From Anaerosolibacter carboniphilus (GTDB lineage Bacteria; Bacillota; Clostridia; Peptostreptococcales; Thermotaleaceae): a DNA stretch of 64,000 bases. The translations under genes and the position numbers were made by a program. Under the pieces are notes generated by a model that was given only the letters and a program-made list of their open reading frames with translations, did not search any database and was not told the origin of the DNA. Location of the stretch: NCBI RefSeq assembly GCF_014205875.1, contig NZ_JACHEN010000028.1:1-64000 (forward strand). The letters run 5' to 3'. Of this stretch, positions 33,843-43,700 are shown in pieces; position 1 is the first letter of the stretch; each line of letters begins with the position of its first letter.

Positions 33843-34703
33843 AAAATCCTCTGGCTTTTCCAGGGTTATATATCCAATTTTTCCACCTCTAAATTCGTCT
33901 AAAATAATATTAGCAACTCTACTATAATCGATTCTACCTCCAGAAAATATACAGCCTCTCTTGATTGCTATATTATCCAAATTCTTTAATGGATCCTCAT
34001 CTAGATCAGCTAGTTTGTATCGTGCCTTTAGCATCTCAGGATAGGCGTTGGCGAGGTATTCTGTAAGTCTTAATGCAACTGTATCGATATCTAGTACTTC
34101 ATCTTTTATGGCACCGGTAAATGCTAGCTTAAAGCCTACTTCCTGATCCTCAAACTTAGGCCACAGAATTCCTGGAGTATCCAAGAGTTCTATATCCCCT
34201 TTCAGTCTGACCCATTGCTTTCCTTTCGTCACGCCTGGACGATCGCCAGTTTTTGCACTTTTCTTTCCCGTTAACCGATTGATGATAGAAGATTTCCCTA
34301 CATTGGGTATACCAACAATCATGGCTCGGACAGGCCGCGGTCTCATTCCCTTTTGGACCAACTTATCGAGCTTTTCCTTTGCAGCAGCTTGCACGCCTTC
34401 AACCAGCTTATCTAAACCTTCTCCATTCAGAGAATTGACTGGAATTGCCTCAATCCCTTGCTCTTTAAAAAAGCGAATCCACTGATTTGTCGATTTGGTA
34501 TCCGATAGATCGCTTTTATTCATTACAATGACCCTAGGCTTACCTTCCACAACTTCATCGATTTGTGGGTTTCTACTACTTATAGGAATCCTAGCATCTA
34601 ATAGCTCTATCACCACATCTACAAGCTTCAGATTCTCCTTAATTAATTCCTTCGTTTTCTTCATATGTCCAGGATACCAGTTTATGTACACATTTATCAC
34701 CAC
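33822..34703 (-). CDS. rbgA: Ribosome biogenesis GTPase RbgA (YlqF)
   Basis: 293 residues. A circularly permuted GTPase: NKSD (G4) at 62-65 comes before the P-loop GIPNVGKSS at 131-139, then GVTKG (G2) and DTPG (G3). The N-terminal INWYPGHMKKTKELI is typical. The enzyme drives late maturation of the 50S subunit. The start is ambiguous, because two GTG codons lie close together at 34703 and 34691; the downstream one has GGTGAT five bases before it. It sits with lepB (8 bases upstream) and rplS as in Bacillus. Confidence 0.95.
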   Translation of the reverse strand: MVINVYINWYPGHMKKTKELIKENLKLVDVVIELLDARIPISSRNPQIDEVVEGKPRVIVMNKSDLSDTKSTNQWIRFFKEQGIEAIPVNSLNGEGLDKLVEGVQAAAKEKLDKLVQKGMRPRPVRAMIVGIPNVGKSSIINRLTGKKSAKTGDRPGVTKGKQWVRLKGDIELLDTPGILWPKFEDQEVGFKLAFTGAIKDEVLDIDTVALRLTEYLANAYPEMLKARYKLADLDEDPLKNLDNIAIKRGCIFSGGRIDYSRVANIILDEFRGGKIGYITLEKPEDFKDTNLE

Positions 34704-34711
34704 ACATTTTT

Positions 34712-35230
34712 TCAGATTTTACCAAAATCCCTAAAAGGCCATACTCTCATTATTGCCTTTCCTTTCACGAGTTTTAAAGGAATTGCACCAATATCTTCAT
34801 ATCTACTGTCTTTACTATTATTCCTATTATCCCCTAGAACAAATATGGTATCTTTTGGAACAAGTCTTCTGCTGAAATCTCCCATCGTCTGCTCAAGGAT
34901 ATAAGGTTCATTACAAATTTCTCCATTTACAATAACCTGTTCATTTTTGATTTCAATGGTATCTCCTTCTGTTGCAATTACTCTCTTAATAAAAAAGTAC
35001 GTCTTATCATGGGGATACTGAAATACTACAATATCATTCTTTGTTGGTTTATGAATAAGATACCCAAATTTACTAATCAACAACCGATCTTGATGATTTA
35101 ATGTTGGTACCATGGAAATACCATCCACTTGAATAAAATCAAAAACCAACATCTTGATAAACACAGCCAAAAGAATTGCTATAAGCAATGTCTCAAGCCA
35201 TTCTCTTATTTCCTTATTAGGGTTATCCAT
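34712..35230 (-). CDS. lepB: Signal peptidase I
   Basis: 172 residues. An N-terminal membrane anchor (about 12-32) precedes the catalytic serine S39 in DGISMVPTL and the catalytic lysine K82 in FFIKRVIATEGD. Box E is GDNRNNSKDSRY. It removes signal peptides from exported proteins on the outer membrane face. The start has GAGGTGAGG upstream. In Firmicutes lepB often follows rplS, as here. Confidence 0.96.
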   Translation of the reverse strand: MDNPNKEIREWLETLLIAILLAVFIKMLVFDFIQVDGISMVPTLNHQDRLLISKFGYLIHKPTKNDIVVFQYPHDKTYFFIKRVIATEGDTIEIKNEQVIVNGEICNEPYILEQTMGDFSRRLVPKDTIFVLGDNRNNSKDSRYEDIGAIPLKLVKGKAIMRVWPFRDFGKI

Positions 35231-35274
35231 GGCCTCACCTCAAAACGCTACCTGTCCAAACTTATTTAAACATT

Positions 35275-35298
35275 GACAAAGGGACTGTAACCAGTCCC
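35275..35298 (-). terminator. Terminator after rplS
   Basis: Minus strand: GGGACTG / CAGTCCC (35292-35298, 35281-35287) with a GTTA loop, then TTTGTC. Only partly efficient, judging from the short U-tract. Confidence 0.65.
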
Positions 35299-35305
35299 CT
35301 TGAAA

Positions 35306-35653
35306 TTAAAATTTCTTTTCTTTAACTTTTGTTGCTGCCTTACCAGTTCTTTCACGAAGATAGTTAAGCTTCGCTCTTCTAACTTTACCTCTTCTAATCA
35401 CTTCGATTTTTTCAATCTTTGGTGAATGTAATGGTAAAGTTCTTTCAACACCAACACCATAAGAAATTCTTCTTACTGTGAAAGTCTCTCTTAAACCACC
35501 ATTTTGTTTTTTAAGAACGATACCCTCAAAAGTCTGAATTCTTTCTCTTGTACCCTCTTTTACTTTTAAGTGAACCTTTACTGTATCACCCACATTAAAA
35601 GCTGGTATATCAGATTTTAATTGTTCTTGTTCTAGCACGCTAATGATATCCAT
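35306..35653 (-). CDS. rplS: 50S ribosomal protein L19
   Basis: 115 residues, full length. Typical L19 sequence: [58 protein letters not shown]. Part of the large ribosomal subunit at the 30S/50S interface. It has its own promoter and a leader of about 60 bases, so it can be expressed apart from trmD upstream. Confidence 0.98.
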   Translation of the reverse strand: MDIISVLEQEQLKSDIPAFNVGDTVKVHLKVKEGTRERIQTFEGIVLKKQNGGLRETFTVRRISYGVGVERTLPLHSPKIEKIEVIRRGKVRRAKLNYLRERTGKAATKVKEKKF

Positions 35654-35725
35654 GGTTGTCCCTCCTTCCTTCCTAGACGTTCATGTTTCACTTTAACAGA
35701 GGACCGCCCGTATTACCACTAAACA

Positions 35726-35754
35726 ATTATAACACAGACAATATTTCAAGACAA
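35726..35754 (-). promoter_or_regulatory. Promoter and leader of rplS
   Basis: Minus strand: -35 TTGTCT (35749-35754), 17-base spacer, -10 TATAAT (35726-35731), directly after the trmD stop. The leader from about 35720 to 35660 contains ACGGGCGGTCC and a possible stem around GTTAAAGTGAAACATGAAC. This could be an L19 autoregulatory leader, but that is a guess. Confidence 0.7.
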
Positions 35755-35757
35755 CAA

Positions 35758-36504
35758 CTATTTTGAAGTATTATCATTTAATAGCCTATCTATAACCTTT
35801 TTTTCATATTTATCTAATTCTTTCTCTTTTATATATTTCTCAAATAAATCTGGCCGATTCTTCAGTGTAATTTTTAAAGCCTCTTCCTTACGCCATTCAT
35901 CGATTTTCTTGTGGTTTCCAGATAAAAGCACATCGGGGACAGCTAATCCTTGAAATTCATTAGGTCTTGTATATTGAGGATATTCTAATAGCCCTGCGTA
36001 AAAAGACTCATCCATAAAGGATTCTTTCTGTCCCAACACGCCTGGAATCATCCTTGCTACCGCATCGATTACAACCATAGCGGGCAATTCTCCACCCGTT
36101 AAAACATAATCACCTATTGAAATTTCATCCGTCACCCAATGATCTATCACTCTTTGATCAATACCTTCATAATGTCCACATAGAAACACCAATCTTTCCT
36201 CTTTCGATAATTCAATGGCCATTCTTTGATCAAAAGTTTTTCCTTTAGGTGACATATAAATCACGCGACTATCCAATGCTTTTATGGCTTCCAATGCACG
36301 GAAGATTGGTTGGGGTTGCATGACCATGCCAGCTCCGCCACCATAGGGATAATCATCCACCTGCTTATGCTTATTTTCAGCATAGTCACGAATATTTGTA
36401 ATTTGGATATCGATGATCTGATTTTCTTGGGCTCTTCCAATCATACTTTCCCCTAATGTTACCCGGAACATATCAGGAAACAATGTTAAAATATCAACTC
36501 TCAT
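35758..36504 (-). CDS. trmD: tRNA (guanine-37-N1) methyltransferase
   Basis: 248 residues, SPOUT-class TrmD. Deep-knot and SAM-site segments are [36 protein letters not shown] and [20 protein letters not shown]. It methylates G37 of tRNAs to prevent frameshifting. Its start overlaps the rimM stop (ATGA), so translation is coupled. Confidence 0.98.
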   Translation of the reverse strand: MRVDILTLFPDMFRVTLGESMIGRAQENQIIDIQITNIRDYAENKHKQVDDYPYGGGAGMVMQPQPIFRALEAIKALDSRVIYMSPKGKTFDQRMAIELSKEERLVFLCGHYEGIDQRVIDHWVTDEISIGDYVLTGGELPAMVVIDAVARMIPGVLGQKESFMDESFYAGLLEYPQYTRPNEFQGLAVPDVLLSGNHKKIDEWRKEEALKITLKNRPDLFEKYIKEKELDKYEKKVIDRLLNDNTSK

Positions 36505-37016
36505 TCTATCAAGCCCTCAATTACTTTCACCGTTATCGTGCAAGTATCTAGGTTCACTTCTTTAATAAACTCGCCCACTGCAGGTATTAAAATATTCTTG
36601 CCCGCAGTTTTAGCAGACGCTACTTCATAAATATCGTTCCCAGCAGCTTGAATTACATCCTTTACCATCCCTATAAATTCACCCTCATCAGAGTAAACCT
36701 TTAATCCGATTAAATCTGTAATAAAATATGTATCCGCTTCAAGCTCACGAGCATTTTTTTTGCTAATTGTCAGATAACAATTTCTAAACTTCTCCGCCAC
36801 ATTTATATCATCGATACCTTTAAATTTTAATATAACCAGATTACTTTTGTATTTAACTTTTTCTATAAAGTACTTTTTTTCAGTATCTGCATCCATATAG
36901 ACCCATTCTAATTCTTCAAAACGCTCTTTATAGTCTGTAAGAGGATATACACGAACTTCACCCTTTATTCCTTGCGTATTCACAATCTGTCCAACCTTTA
37001 GCAGTTTATCCACCAT
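36501..37016 (-). CDS. rimM: 16S rRNA-processing protein RimM
   Basis: 171 residues. The N-terminal RimM barrel ([20 protein letters not shown]) and the C-terminal PRC barrel ([20 protein letters not shown]) are both present. It assists maturation of the 30S head, near S19. I chose MVDKLL at 37016, which has AGGTG before it and the usual RimM beginning; an upstream in-frame ATG adds 15 unlikely residues. Confidence 0.96.
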   Translation of the reverse strand: MVDKLLKVGQIVNTQGIKGEVRVYPLTDYKERFEELEWVYMDADTEKKYFIEKVKYKSNLVILKFKGIDDINVAEKFRNCYLTISKKNARELEADTYFITDLIGLKVYSDEGEFIGMVKDVIQAAGNDIYEVASAKTAGKNILIPAVGEFIKEVNLDTCTITVKVIEGLIE

Positions 37017-37110
37017 ATTCACCTGCCTAATTGTAAAATCTTTTTCTCGTATCAAAATCATTATCTATCATTATATCCACATAACAAGGGAGTATACAGT
37101 TTTTTATACT

Positions 37111-37142
37111 ACAAGAGGATTAGGAAACCCTAATCCTCTTGT
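37111..37142. other. Strong hairpin between khpA and rimM
   Basis: Perfect 14-base stem ACAAGAGGATTAGG / CCTAATCCTCTTGT (37111-37124, 37129-37142), five bases after the khpA stop. No U-tract follows on the minus strand, so it is more likely an mRNA processing or stabilising element than a terminator. Confidence 0.6.
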
Positions 37143-37147
37143 AATAA

Positions 37148-37378
37148 TTATTGAATTATTTCAACCACTACTCTCTTATTTTCCTTGGTAGCAGCAGCCT
37201 TTACTACTGTTCTTATGGCTTTTGCAATTCTACCTTGTTTACCGATTACTTTCCCCATATCTTCAGGAGAAACCTTCAGTTCAATAATTAGTGATTGTGA
37301 TCCTTCAACTTCTGTAACAAAAACTTCATTTGGGTTATCCACTAATGCTTTAGCAATTACTTTTACTAACTCACCCAT
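37148..37378 (-). CDS. khpA: KH-domain RNA-binding protein KhpA
   Basis: 76 residues, a single KH domain with the GKQGR loop (GxxG type). It is conserved between rpsP and rimM in Firmicutes. It binds RNA, usually with KhpB (Jag), and affects cell division and elongation. The ribosome-binding site GGGGGGTG precedes the ATG. Confidence 0.96.
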   Translation of the reverse strand: MGELVKVIAKALVDNPNEVFVTEVEGSQSLIIELKVSPEDMGKVIGKQGRIAKAIRTVVKAAATKENKRVVVEIIQ

Positions 37379-37401
37379 TTATTACACCCCCCGAAAGCTT
37401 T

Positions 37402-37671
37402 CTACGCTTTCTTAGACTGCTCAAACTTCTCAAGAACACCATACTTTTTGAATAAGTCTTTCACTGTATCAGTAGGTTGTGCACCAGTTAATAACCATTT
37501 GATTGCCTTTTCATCATCGATTCTAACATCAACTGGCTCAGCAACTGGGTTATAGTAACCAACCTCTTCAATGAATCTTCCATCTCTTGGTGAACGAGAA
37601 TCTGCAACTACAAGTCTATAGAAAGGCTTCTTCTTAGCTCCCATTCTTTTCAATCTGATCTTTACTGCCAT
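37402..37671 (-). CDS. rpsP: 30S ribosomal protein S16
   Basis: 89 residues. Typical opening [20 protein letters not shown] and [19 protein letters not shown]. The start at 37671 has GGAGGTGAAT upstream; a nearby ATG nine bases further upstream is less well placed. Follows ffh by 32 bases. Confidence 0.98.
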   Translation of the reverse strand: MAVKIRLKRMGAKKKPFYRLVVADSRSPRDGRFIEEVGYYNPVAEPVDVRIDDEKAIKWLLTGAQPTDTVKDLFKKYGVLEKFEQSKKA

Positions 37672-37703
37672 TATATTCACCTCCTTTAAATGTCATATAC
37701 TAA

Positions 37704-39050
37704 TTATCTTCCAAAGAATGGCATTTTCATTTTGCCGCCCTTTTTCATACCCTTTTCCATATCGGAAAATTGCTTCATCATTTTCTTTGTTTGTTCGAAT
37801 TGCTTTAAAAGATTATTTACCTTTTGTACAGTCATACCACTTCCAGCAGCAATTCTTTTTCTCCTGCTCCCGTTGATAATGGAAGGATTTCTTCTCTCTT
37901 CCGTCGTCATGGAACTAATCATAGCCTCGATGTGAGCTAATTCTTTATCATTAATCTCAATATCTTTTAATTGCTTTGAATTAGCTCCTGGAATCATCTC
38001 CAAAAGCTGACTCAAAGGACCTAGTTTTTTCATCTGTTGCAACTGATCAAGGAAGTCTTCAAAAGTGAAATCCTGAGATCTTATTTTCTTTTCTAGTTCT
38101 CTTGCTTTTTTCTCATCAAAGTTGGCTTGGGCTTTCTCAATGAGGCTAAGCACATCACCCATTCCTAGAATTCTGGAAGCCATTCGATCTGGATGAAAAG
38201 GCTCAAGCTCACTTAGTTTCTCGCCCATACCTACAAATTTAATAGGTTTTTGAGCAACAGATCTTACAGATAGAGCCGCACCACCTCTAGTATCGCCATC
38301 CATCTTTGTTAAAATGACCCCATCTATACCTAGTCTATTGTTAAAGTTCTCTGCAACATTGACAGCATCTTGTCCTGTCATGGCATCAACTACAAGTAAG
38401 ATTTCGTGGGGTATGACTACCTTTTTTATATTTTCAAGTTCTTCCATCAGATTTTCATCGATATGAAGTCTACCAGCCGTATCTATGATGACAACATCAT
38501 TTCCATGTTTGCCTGCATGTTCAATACCTTCTTTAGCGATTTGAACAGGACTAACCTTGTCTCCTAAAGAGAAAACAGGAATGTCCAATTGTCCTCCGAC
38601 AACTTGAAGCTGTTTGATTGCCGCTGGTCTATATATATCCCCAGCTACCAGTAAAGGTCTTTTTCCAAGCTTTTTTAAATAAGCTCCCAACTTACCACCT
38701 GTTGTCGTCTTACCGGCCCCTTGTAATCCCACTAACATAATGACTGTAGGCGGCTTTGACGCAAAGGTAATCTTGCTATGGGTTGTACCCATTAGGGCAG
38801 TCAATTCTTCATGAACAATCTTTACAACCTGTTGTCCAGGTGTAAGGCTTTCCATAACCTCTTGCCCCACAGCACGGTCTTTCACTTTATCAATAAATTC
38901 TTTTACAACCTTAAAGTTTACATCAGCTTCCAGTAGGGCCAGCTTTACTTCTCTCATGACCTCTTTCACATCATTCTCAGTAAGCTTTCCTTTACTTTTT
39001 AGCTTTTGTAAAGCGCCTTGCAATTTATCGGCCAAACCTTCAAATACCAT
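37704..39050 (-). CDS. ffh: Signal recognition particle protein Ffh
   Basis: 448 residues. The NG domain carries the SRP GTPase P-loop GLQGAGKTT (108-116), followed by DTAGRLH and TKMDGDTRGG. A methionine-rich C-terminal M domain (KQLKDIEINDKELAHIEAMI, and the RRKRIAAGSGMTVQKVNNLL helix) binds SRP RNA and signal peptides. The start ATG at 39050 is used because the preceding GTG belongs to the GGGAGGTG site. Co-transcribed with ylxM. Confidence 0.98.
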   Translation of the reverse strand: MVFEGLADKLQGALQKLKSKGKLTENDVKEVMREVKLALLEADVNFKVVKEFIDKVKDRAVGQEVMESLTPGQQVVKIVHEELTALMGTTHSKITFASKPPTVIMLVGLQGAGKTTTGGKLGAYLKKLGKRPLLVAGDIYRPAAIKQLQVVGGQLDIPVFSLGDKVSPVQIAKEGIEHAGKHGNDVVIIDTAGRLHIDENLMEELENIKKVVIPHEILLVVDAMTGQDAVNVAENFNNRLGIDGVILTKMDGDTRGGAALSVRSVAQKPIKFVGMGEKLSELEPFHPDRMASRILGMGDVLSLIEKAQANFDEKKARELEKKIRSQDFTFEDFLDQLQQMKKLGPLSQLLEMIPGANSKQLKDIEINDKELAHIEAMISSMTTEERRNPSIINGSRRKRIAAGSGMTVQKVNNLLKQFEQTKKMMKQFSDMEKGMKKGGKMKMPFFGR

Positions 39051-39070
39051 TTTCGTCACCTCCCTAGGAA

Positions 39071-39442
39071 TTATTTCTCTAGGATCTCGTTGGCTATCTG
39101 CTTAATCCTTGCGATTTCTTCTAATACAAACTTAACTTCTGCCGTCATGATATGATAATTGTTTTCTATTCCTTCAACAATCCTTAGTATTTCTTCAATA
39201 TTCCTATTGTTCGATGTAAATCGATTGACAAGCCCCAATTTTTCCTCATATTCAAAAAGAATTTTTTCAGTTCGTTTAATTGTATCGTAGACTGCTTGTC
39301 GGCTTATTCCTAACTGTTCAGATATCTCTCCTAAGGATAAATCGTCACCATAATAAAGCTGCACAATTTCCTGTTGTTTTTCTGTGAGTAATTGTCCATA
39401 AAAATCATATAACATACTAATTTGGAGCATCTTATCAAACAT
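39071..39442 (-). CDS. ylxM: YlxM-type DNA-binding/SRP-associated protein
   Basis: 123 residues. The N-terminal sigma-70 region-4-like helix-turn-helix is LYYGDDLSLGEISEQLGISR, followed by QAVYDTIKRTEKILFEYE. A helical tail follows. YlxM precedes ffh in most Firmicutes and in streptococci modulates SRP GTPases. The start at 39442 follows AAGGGGAG. It has its own promoter (39495-39523), with a perfect inverted repeat just after the -10. Confidence 0.93.
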   Translation of the reverse strand: MFDKMLQISMLYDFYGQLLTEKQQEIVQLYYGDDLSLGEISEQLGISRQAVYDTIKRTEKILFEYEEKLGLVNRFTSNNRNIEEILRIVEGIENNYHIMTAEVKFVLEEIARIKQIANEILEK

Positions 39443-39462
39443 TTCAACACTCCCCTTAAGAC

Positions 39463-39494
39463 ACATCTGTAAAGGTTTTATCCTTTACAGATGT
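39463..39494. promoter_or_regulatory. Perfect inverted repeat at the ylxM-ffh transcription start
   Basis: Thirteen-base arms ACATCTGTAAAGG / CCTTTACAGATGT (39463-39475, 39482-39494) with a 6-base centre. The repeat touches the -10 box and includes the expected start point, so it is either a repressor operator or a 5'-terminal mRNA hairpin. Confidence 0.65.
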
Positions 39495-39523
39495 ATTCTA
39501 TACTAGAATAACCCTCTTGTCAA
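39495..39523 (-). promoter_or_regulatory. Promoter of ylxM-ffh
   Basis: Minus strand: -35 TTGACA (39518-39523), 17-base spacer, -10 TAGAAT (39495-39500). Confidence 0.8.
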
Positions 39524-39557
39524 CCTTTTTTTATCGTATGTGCGTGAGGCACCCCTT

Positions 39558-40745
39558 TTATTCATCACCAAATAAGGCATTCACAAAGTCATTAGGTTTA
39601 AACTCCTGTAAATCATTCATTCCCTCTCCTACACCAATGAGCTTTACAGGAATATCTAGTTCCGATGAAATACCGAGTACAACCCCTCCCTTAGCTGTAC
39701 CATCAAGCTTTGTTAATACAATTCCGCTTACGTCAACAGCTTCTTTAAAGATCTTGGCTTGTTGAATAGCATTTTGTCCTGTAGTAGCATCGAGTACCAA
39801 AAGAATCTCTTTTGATGCTTCGCCATACTCTCGTTCTACAACCTTTCTTACCTTACCAAGTTCATTCATTAAGTTCGTTTTATTGTGTAATCTACCGGCA
39901 GTATCGCAAATAAGCACATCAATTTTTCTCGCCTTGGCAGCTTGTATTGCATCAAATACTACAGCCGCAGGATCTGAACCCTCTTGATGTTTAATAACAT
40001 CAACACCTACTCTATTTCCCCATATCTCCAGCTGATCAATAGCCGCTGCTCGGAACGTATCCCCTGCAGCCAAAAGAACTTTTTTACCTTGGCTTCTCAT
40101 GCGGTGGGCAATCTTTCCAATGGAGGTTGTCTTGCCTACACCATTCACCCCTACCACCAGGATAATTGCTGGCAGCGGTTGAATATTCAGTTCATGAGAC
40201 TTATTCAAATCTAAGGTATCCGCTAAAATCTCCTTTAACAAGCCTCTTAAGTTCTCAACCTCTGTAATCTTTCTTTCTTTCGCTTGGTTTCTGAGCTTAC
40301 CGATGATCTCCATGGTCGTATTTACCCCCACATCGGCAGTAATTAAAATCTCCTCGATTTCCTCTAAAAGCTCTTCATCTACTTTTTTATAGGACTTTAA
40401 TACTTGATCTACTCTAGCAGTAATTCCTTGCCTTGTTTTTGTCAGACCTTCTTTTAGTCTAGCAAAAAAACCTACCTTTTCTATTTCTAGTGCCGCTTCA
40501 ATTTCCGGTTGGTCTTGATCGTCAAACATATCTGGATCTGCTTCTACCTCATCCCAAGTTTCAGCATCAAAAGACGCAACTTCATCGTCTTCGAAGTATG
40601 CAGTGTCTTCATCAAATCCTTCTTCTGCCTCCTCATCGGTCTCCCCTTCTAACTCAATCATTTCGTCAAGTGATTCTTCCTCTTGGATATTTCCTTGTTC
40701 TTCATGATGCTCCTTCTTAAATTTAGAAATTAATTTTTTAAACAT
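39558..40745 (-). CDS. ftsY: Signal recognition particle receptor FtsY
   Basis: 395 residues. A very acidic N-terminal A region (about 14-90) precedes the NG GTPase with GVNGVGKTTSIGK, DTAGRLHNKTNLMNEL and LTKLDGTAKGG. It docks the ribosome-SRP complex at the membrane. It follows smc by 16 bases and is the last gene before the ylxM promoter. Confidence 0.98.
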   Translation of the reverse strand: MFKKLISKFKKEHHEEQGNIQEEESLDEMIELEGETDEEAEEGFDEDTAYFEDDEVASFDAETWDEVEADPDMFDDQDQPEIEAALEIEKVGFFARLKEGLTKTRQGITARVDQVLKSYKKVDEELLEEIEEILITADVGVNTTMEIIGKLRNQAKERKITEVENLRGLLKEILADTLDLNKSHELNIQPLPAIILVVGVNGVGKTTSIGKIAHRMRSQGKKVLLAAGDTFRAAAIDQLEIWGNRVGVDVIKHQEGSDPAAVVFDAIQAAKARKIDVLICDTAGRLHNKTNLMNELGKVRKVVEREYGEASKEILLVLDATTGQNAIQQAKIFKEAVDVSGIVLTKLDGTAKGGVVLGISSELDIPVKLIGVGEGMNDLQEFKPNDFVNALFGDE

Positions 40746-40761
40746 GACTTCCCCTCCATAT

Positions 40762-43700
40762 TTAGCTTGCTTTTTCTGTGAGTTTTACTGAAACTAATTT
40801 GGAAATCCCTTGTTCCTGCATGGTAACACCGTAAAGGGCATCTACCGACTCCATGGTTCCCTTCCTATGGGTAACCACAATAAATTGAGTATCACTTGCA
40901 AACTCTCTTAAGAAGCTGGCATAGCGGTATACATTGGCCTCATCCAATGCAGCTTCAATCTCATCAAGTATACAAAATGGGGTAGGCTTTACCATAAGGA
41001 TTGAGAACAACAACGCAATAGCGGTTAGAGCTCTTTCCCCTCCTGATAATAACGACAAATTCTGGAGTTTTTTGCCTGGAGGCTGAGCTATAATTTCAAT
41101 ACCTGTATTTAAGATGTCGGTTTCATCCTCAAGCCTTAGTTCTGCACGGCCTCCTCCAAAAAGCTTTTTGAAAACATGGTCAAAATTATCTTTGATTCTG
41201 CAGAAATATTCGATAAACTGGGCTTTCATCGTACCTTCCATCTCTTTTATCACTTTTTGAAGAGAGTCTTTTGCTTGTATTAAATCTTCCTTTTGGGCAG
41301 ATAAAAATCCATATCGCTCCTGTACTTCCTCATATTCCTCAATAGAATTTAGATTTATGCTGCCAAGATCTTTAATTCTATCTTTTAATATTTTTATTTG
41401 TTTAGATGCCTCGGTAAAGTTAATATCATCTCTTTTTTGCTTTAAAGCTTCCCCATAGGTTATTTCGTACTCTTCCCATAATCGATTACAAAACGACTCT
41501 TGCTGCATCTCCAGCCTCGTTAGCCTAACCTCCAGTTTGTGATTGCTGTCTTGTAAATCTGCTATGGTCTCGTTTATTTTTTCTAACTGATGTTCCATAT
41601 TCTTAAAGGAGTCATCCACTTCTGTTCTTTTGCCCTTGAGTTGAGATAGGTTAAACTCATATTGTTTCTTTAATACTTCTATATCTTTAATCTCTAACTC
41701 TAATTGCTCCTGTTGTTCAATATACTTGCCTTTACTCTCCTTTAAAATTTCTTTTTCAGCGTCCTTTGTCTGTCTGTTCTTTTCTAATTCCTTAATGGTA
41801 TTATACAGTCCTTGGAGGTTTAACATCAGGTTTTGCTTTCGTTGCTCTAAGGAAGCCAATCCAACCTTCAGATTTGTAACCTCACTATTCAGCAGATCCT
41901 TTAACGCTCTTTCTTCCTCATAAGAATTCTTATTGCTGGAAACTGATTTTTCAATTTCAAGCTGTCTACTTTCTAGAATCTTGATTTCTAATTTTTGATT
42001 TTCAATGTTTTTCTCTGTTTCAAGACGATCCTTAGTTAACTGCTCTAATTCATTTTCTACTCGTTGGATATTTTCTTCAAATCCGTGTATCTCCCGTTTA
42101 TACTGATTTAAAATATTGTTGCAATTTATCTGATCAATCTCATTCTTTTTTATTTGCTGATCCTTTTCATCCATTTGAGTCAAAAGTCCTTGCGTTTCAC
42201 TTTCAAGATTCATGATTTCCTTTTCGTACTCGTCACATTGCCTTTGAAACAGTGTTAAGCTTTGGTTCAATTCATCAATTTCTCTTTTTCTGCTCAAAAG
42301 ATTTAAGGTTTTTGAACTATAGCTCCCTCCAGTAATGGCCCCTCCTGGATTAATTACATCTCCATCTAAGGAAACGATTCTATACTTTTGCTCACATTTT
42401 TTTGAAAAATTGATTCCATTTTCAATCGTATCAACAATGACTACCCTTCCTAGCAGATAGTGGAAAATCTCCTTATATTTCTCCGAGAAATTCGTAAGAT
42501 CTACAGCATATCCCTTCACACCAGGAAATTTAAAGATTTCATTTTTCTGTTTTGTGATATACTCATTGGTTTTCACCGTATCAATCGGCAAAAAGGTTAC
42601 CCGTCCGAGATTATGCTTCTTTAAATAGTTAATCACACGATTTGCGTCTTCCGCCTTCTGACAAATAATATTTTGCATCGCGCTACCCAATGCAACTTCT
42701 ATAGCGATTTCATACTCTTTTTGAACATCAACAAGCTCTGCAACCACACCATAAATGCCAGCACCCAATGCACTATTCTTTTTGGTCTCATGCAAAGTAT
42801 TTCTTACGCTTTTATGAAAACCTTCGTACTCATTCTGCATCTCTTGCAACAGATTTTTCCTAGTTAGACACTGTTGTGTCTTTTGTTTAGTATTATCGTG
42901 TTCTTTTTTTAACTTATCCAACTTACTCTTCAAGTCTTGGCTTCGATCGTGAAGATCATGCTTTGATTTGATTAATTCCTCATGCTTATCTACAATCTCT
43001 AACAACGTGTTCTCTTTCTCTTTCAGCTCGGTGAGAAGAGTTTCTTTTTTCAATATCAAACTTTCTTTTTCTGGCAATACTTGATTTTCCCGCTTCACAA
43101 TATTATTGTTGAGTGTTATGGAACTATTAAGATCACTTTTTTTTGATGCGATTTCATTTAATATCTCAATCACATTACCTTTGGATCTTTCCATTTCCTC
43201 TTCCTGCTGCTCTATAGCAGCAGTAATCTTCTGGAATTCATGGAGCTTCGTTGAAAGTATCTCTTGATCCTGGGACAATATACCCTCTAAATCCTTCAGA
43301 TTGCTTTCACTTTCCTTCACCTGAAGAAGAATAGCTTCTCGATTTTGCTCCATTTCATGTATCTCTCGATCTAATCTGGAAGTATCCCTGTCTCCATGGA
43401 TGATCTTCTCTTTACAAAGCTCTAACTCTCCATTTTTACGATCCATGGTATGCATCGTTTCAAAAATATTGCTTTGCAGCAGTTGAATCGACTGGTCTAA
43501 TTCTTCCAACTGTCCTTTGAACTCTTTATATTTTGCCTCAATATCCTTCTTATCATTAAGATACCCTGTCAATTGATTAGTTATTATCTGTCCTTGTTCC
43601 TGCATTGTTTCTATCTTTGATTTTAGATCCTCAAGTTCCTTTACAAGCATATTAATTTCTAAAACTGAGAGTTCATCCTTATAGGTCTTATATTTTTTTG

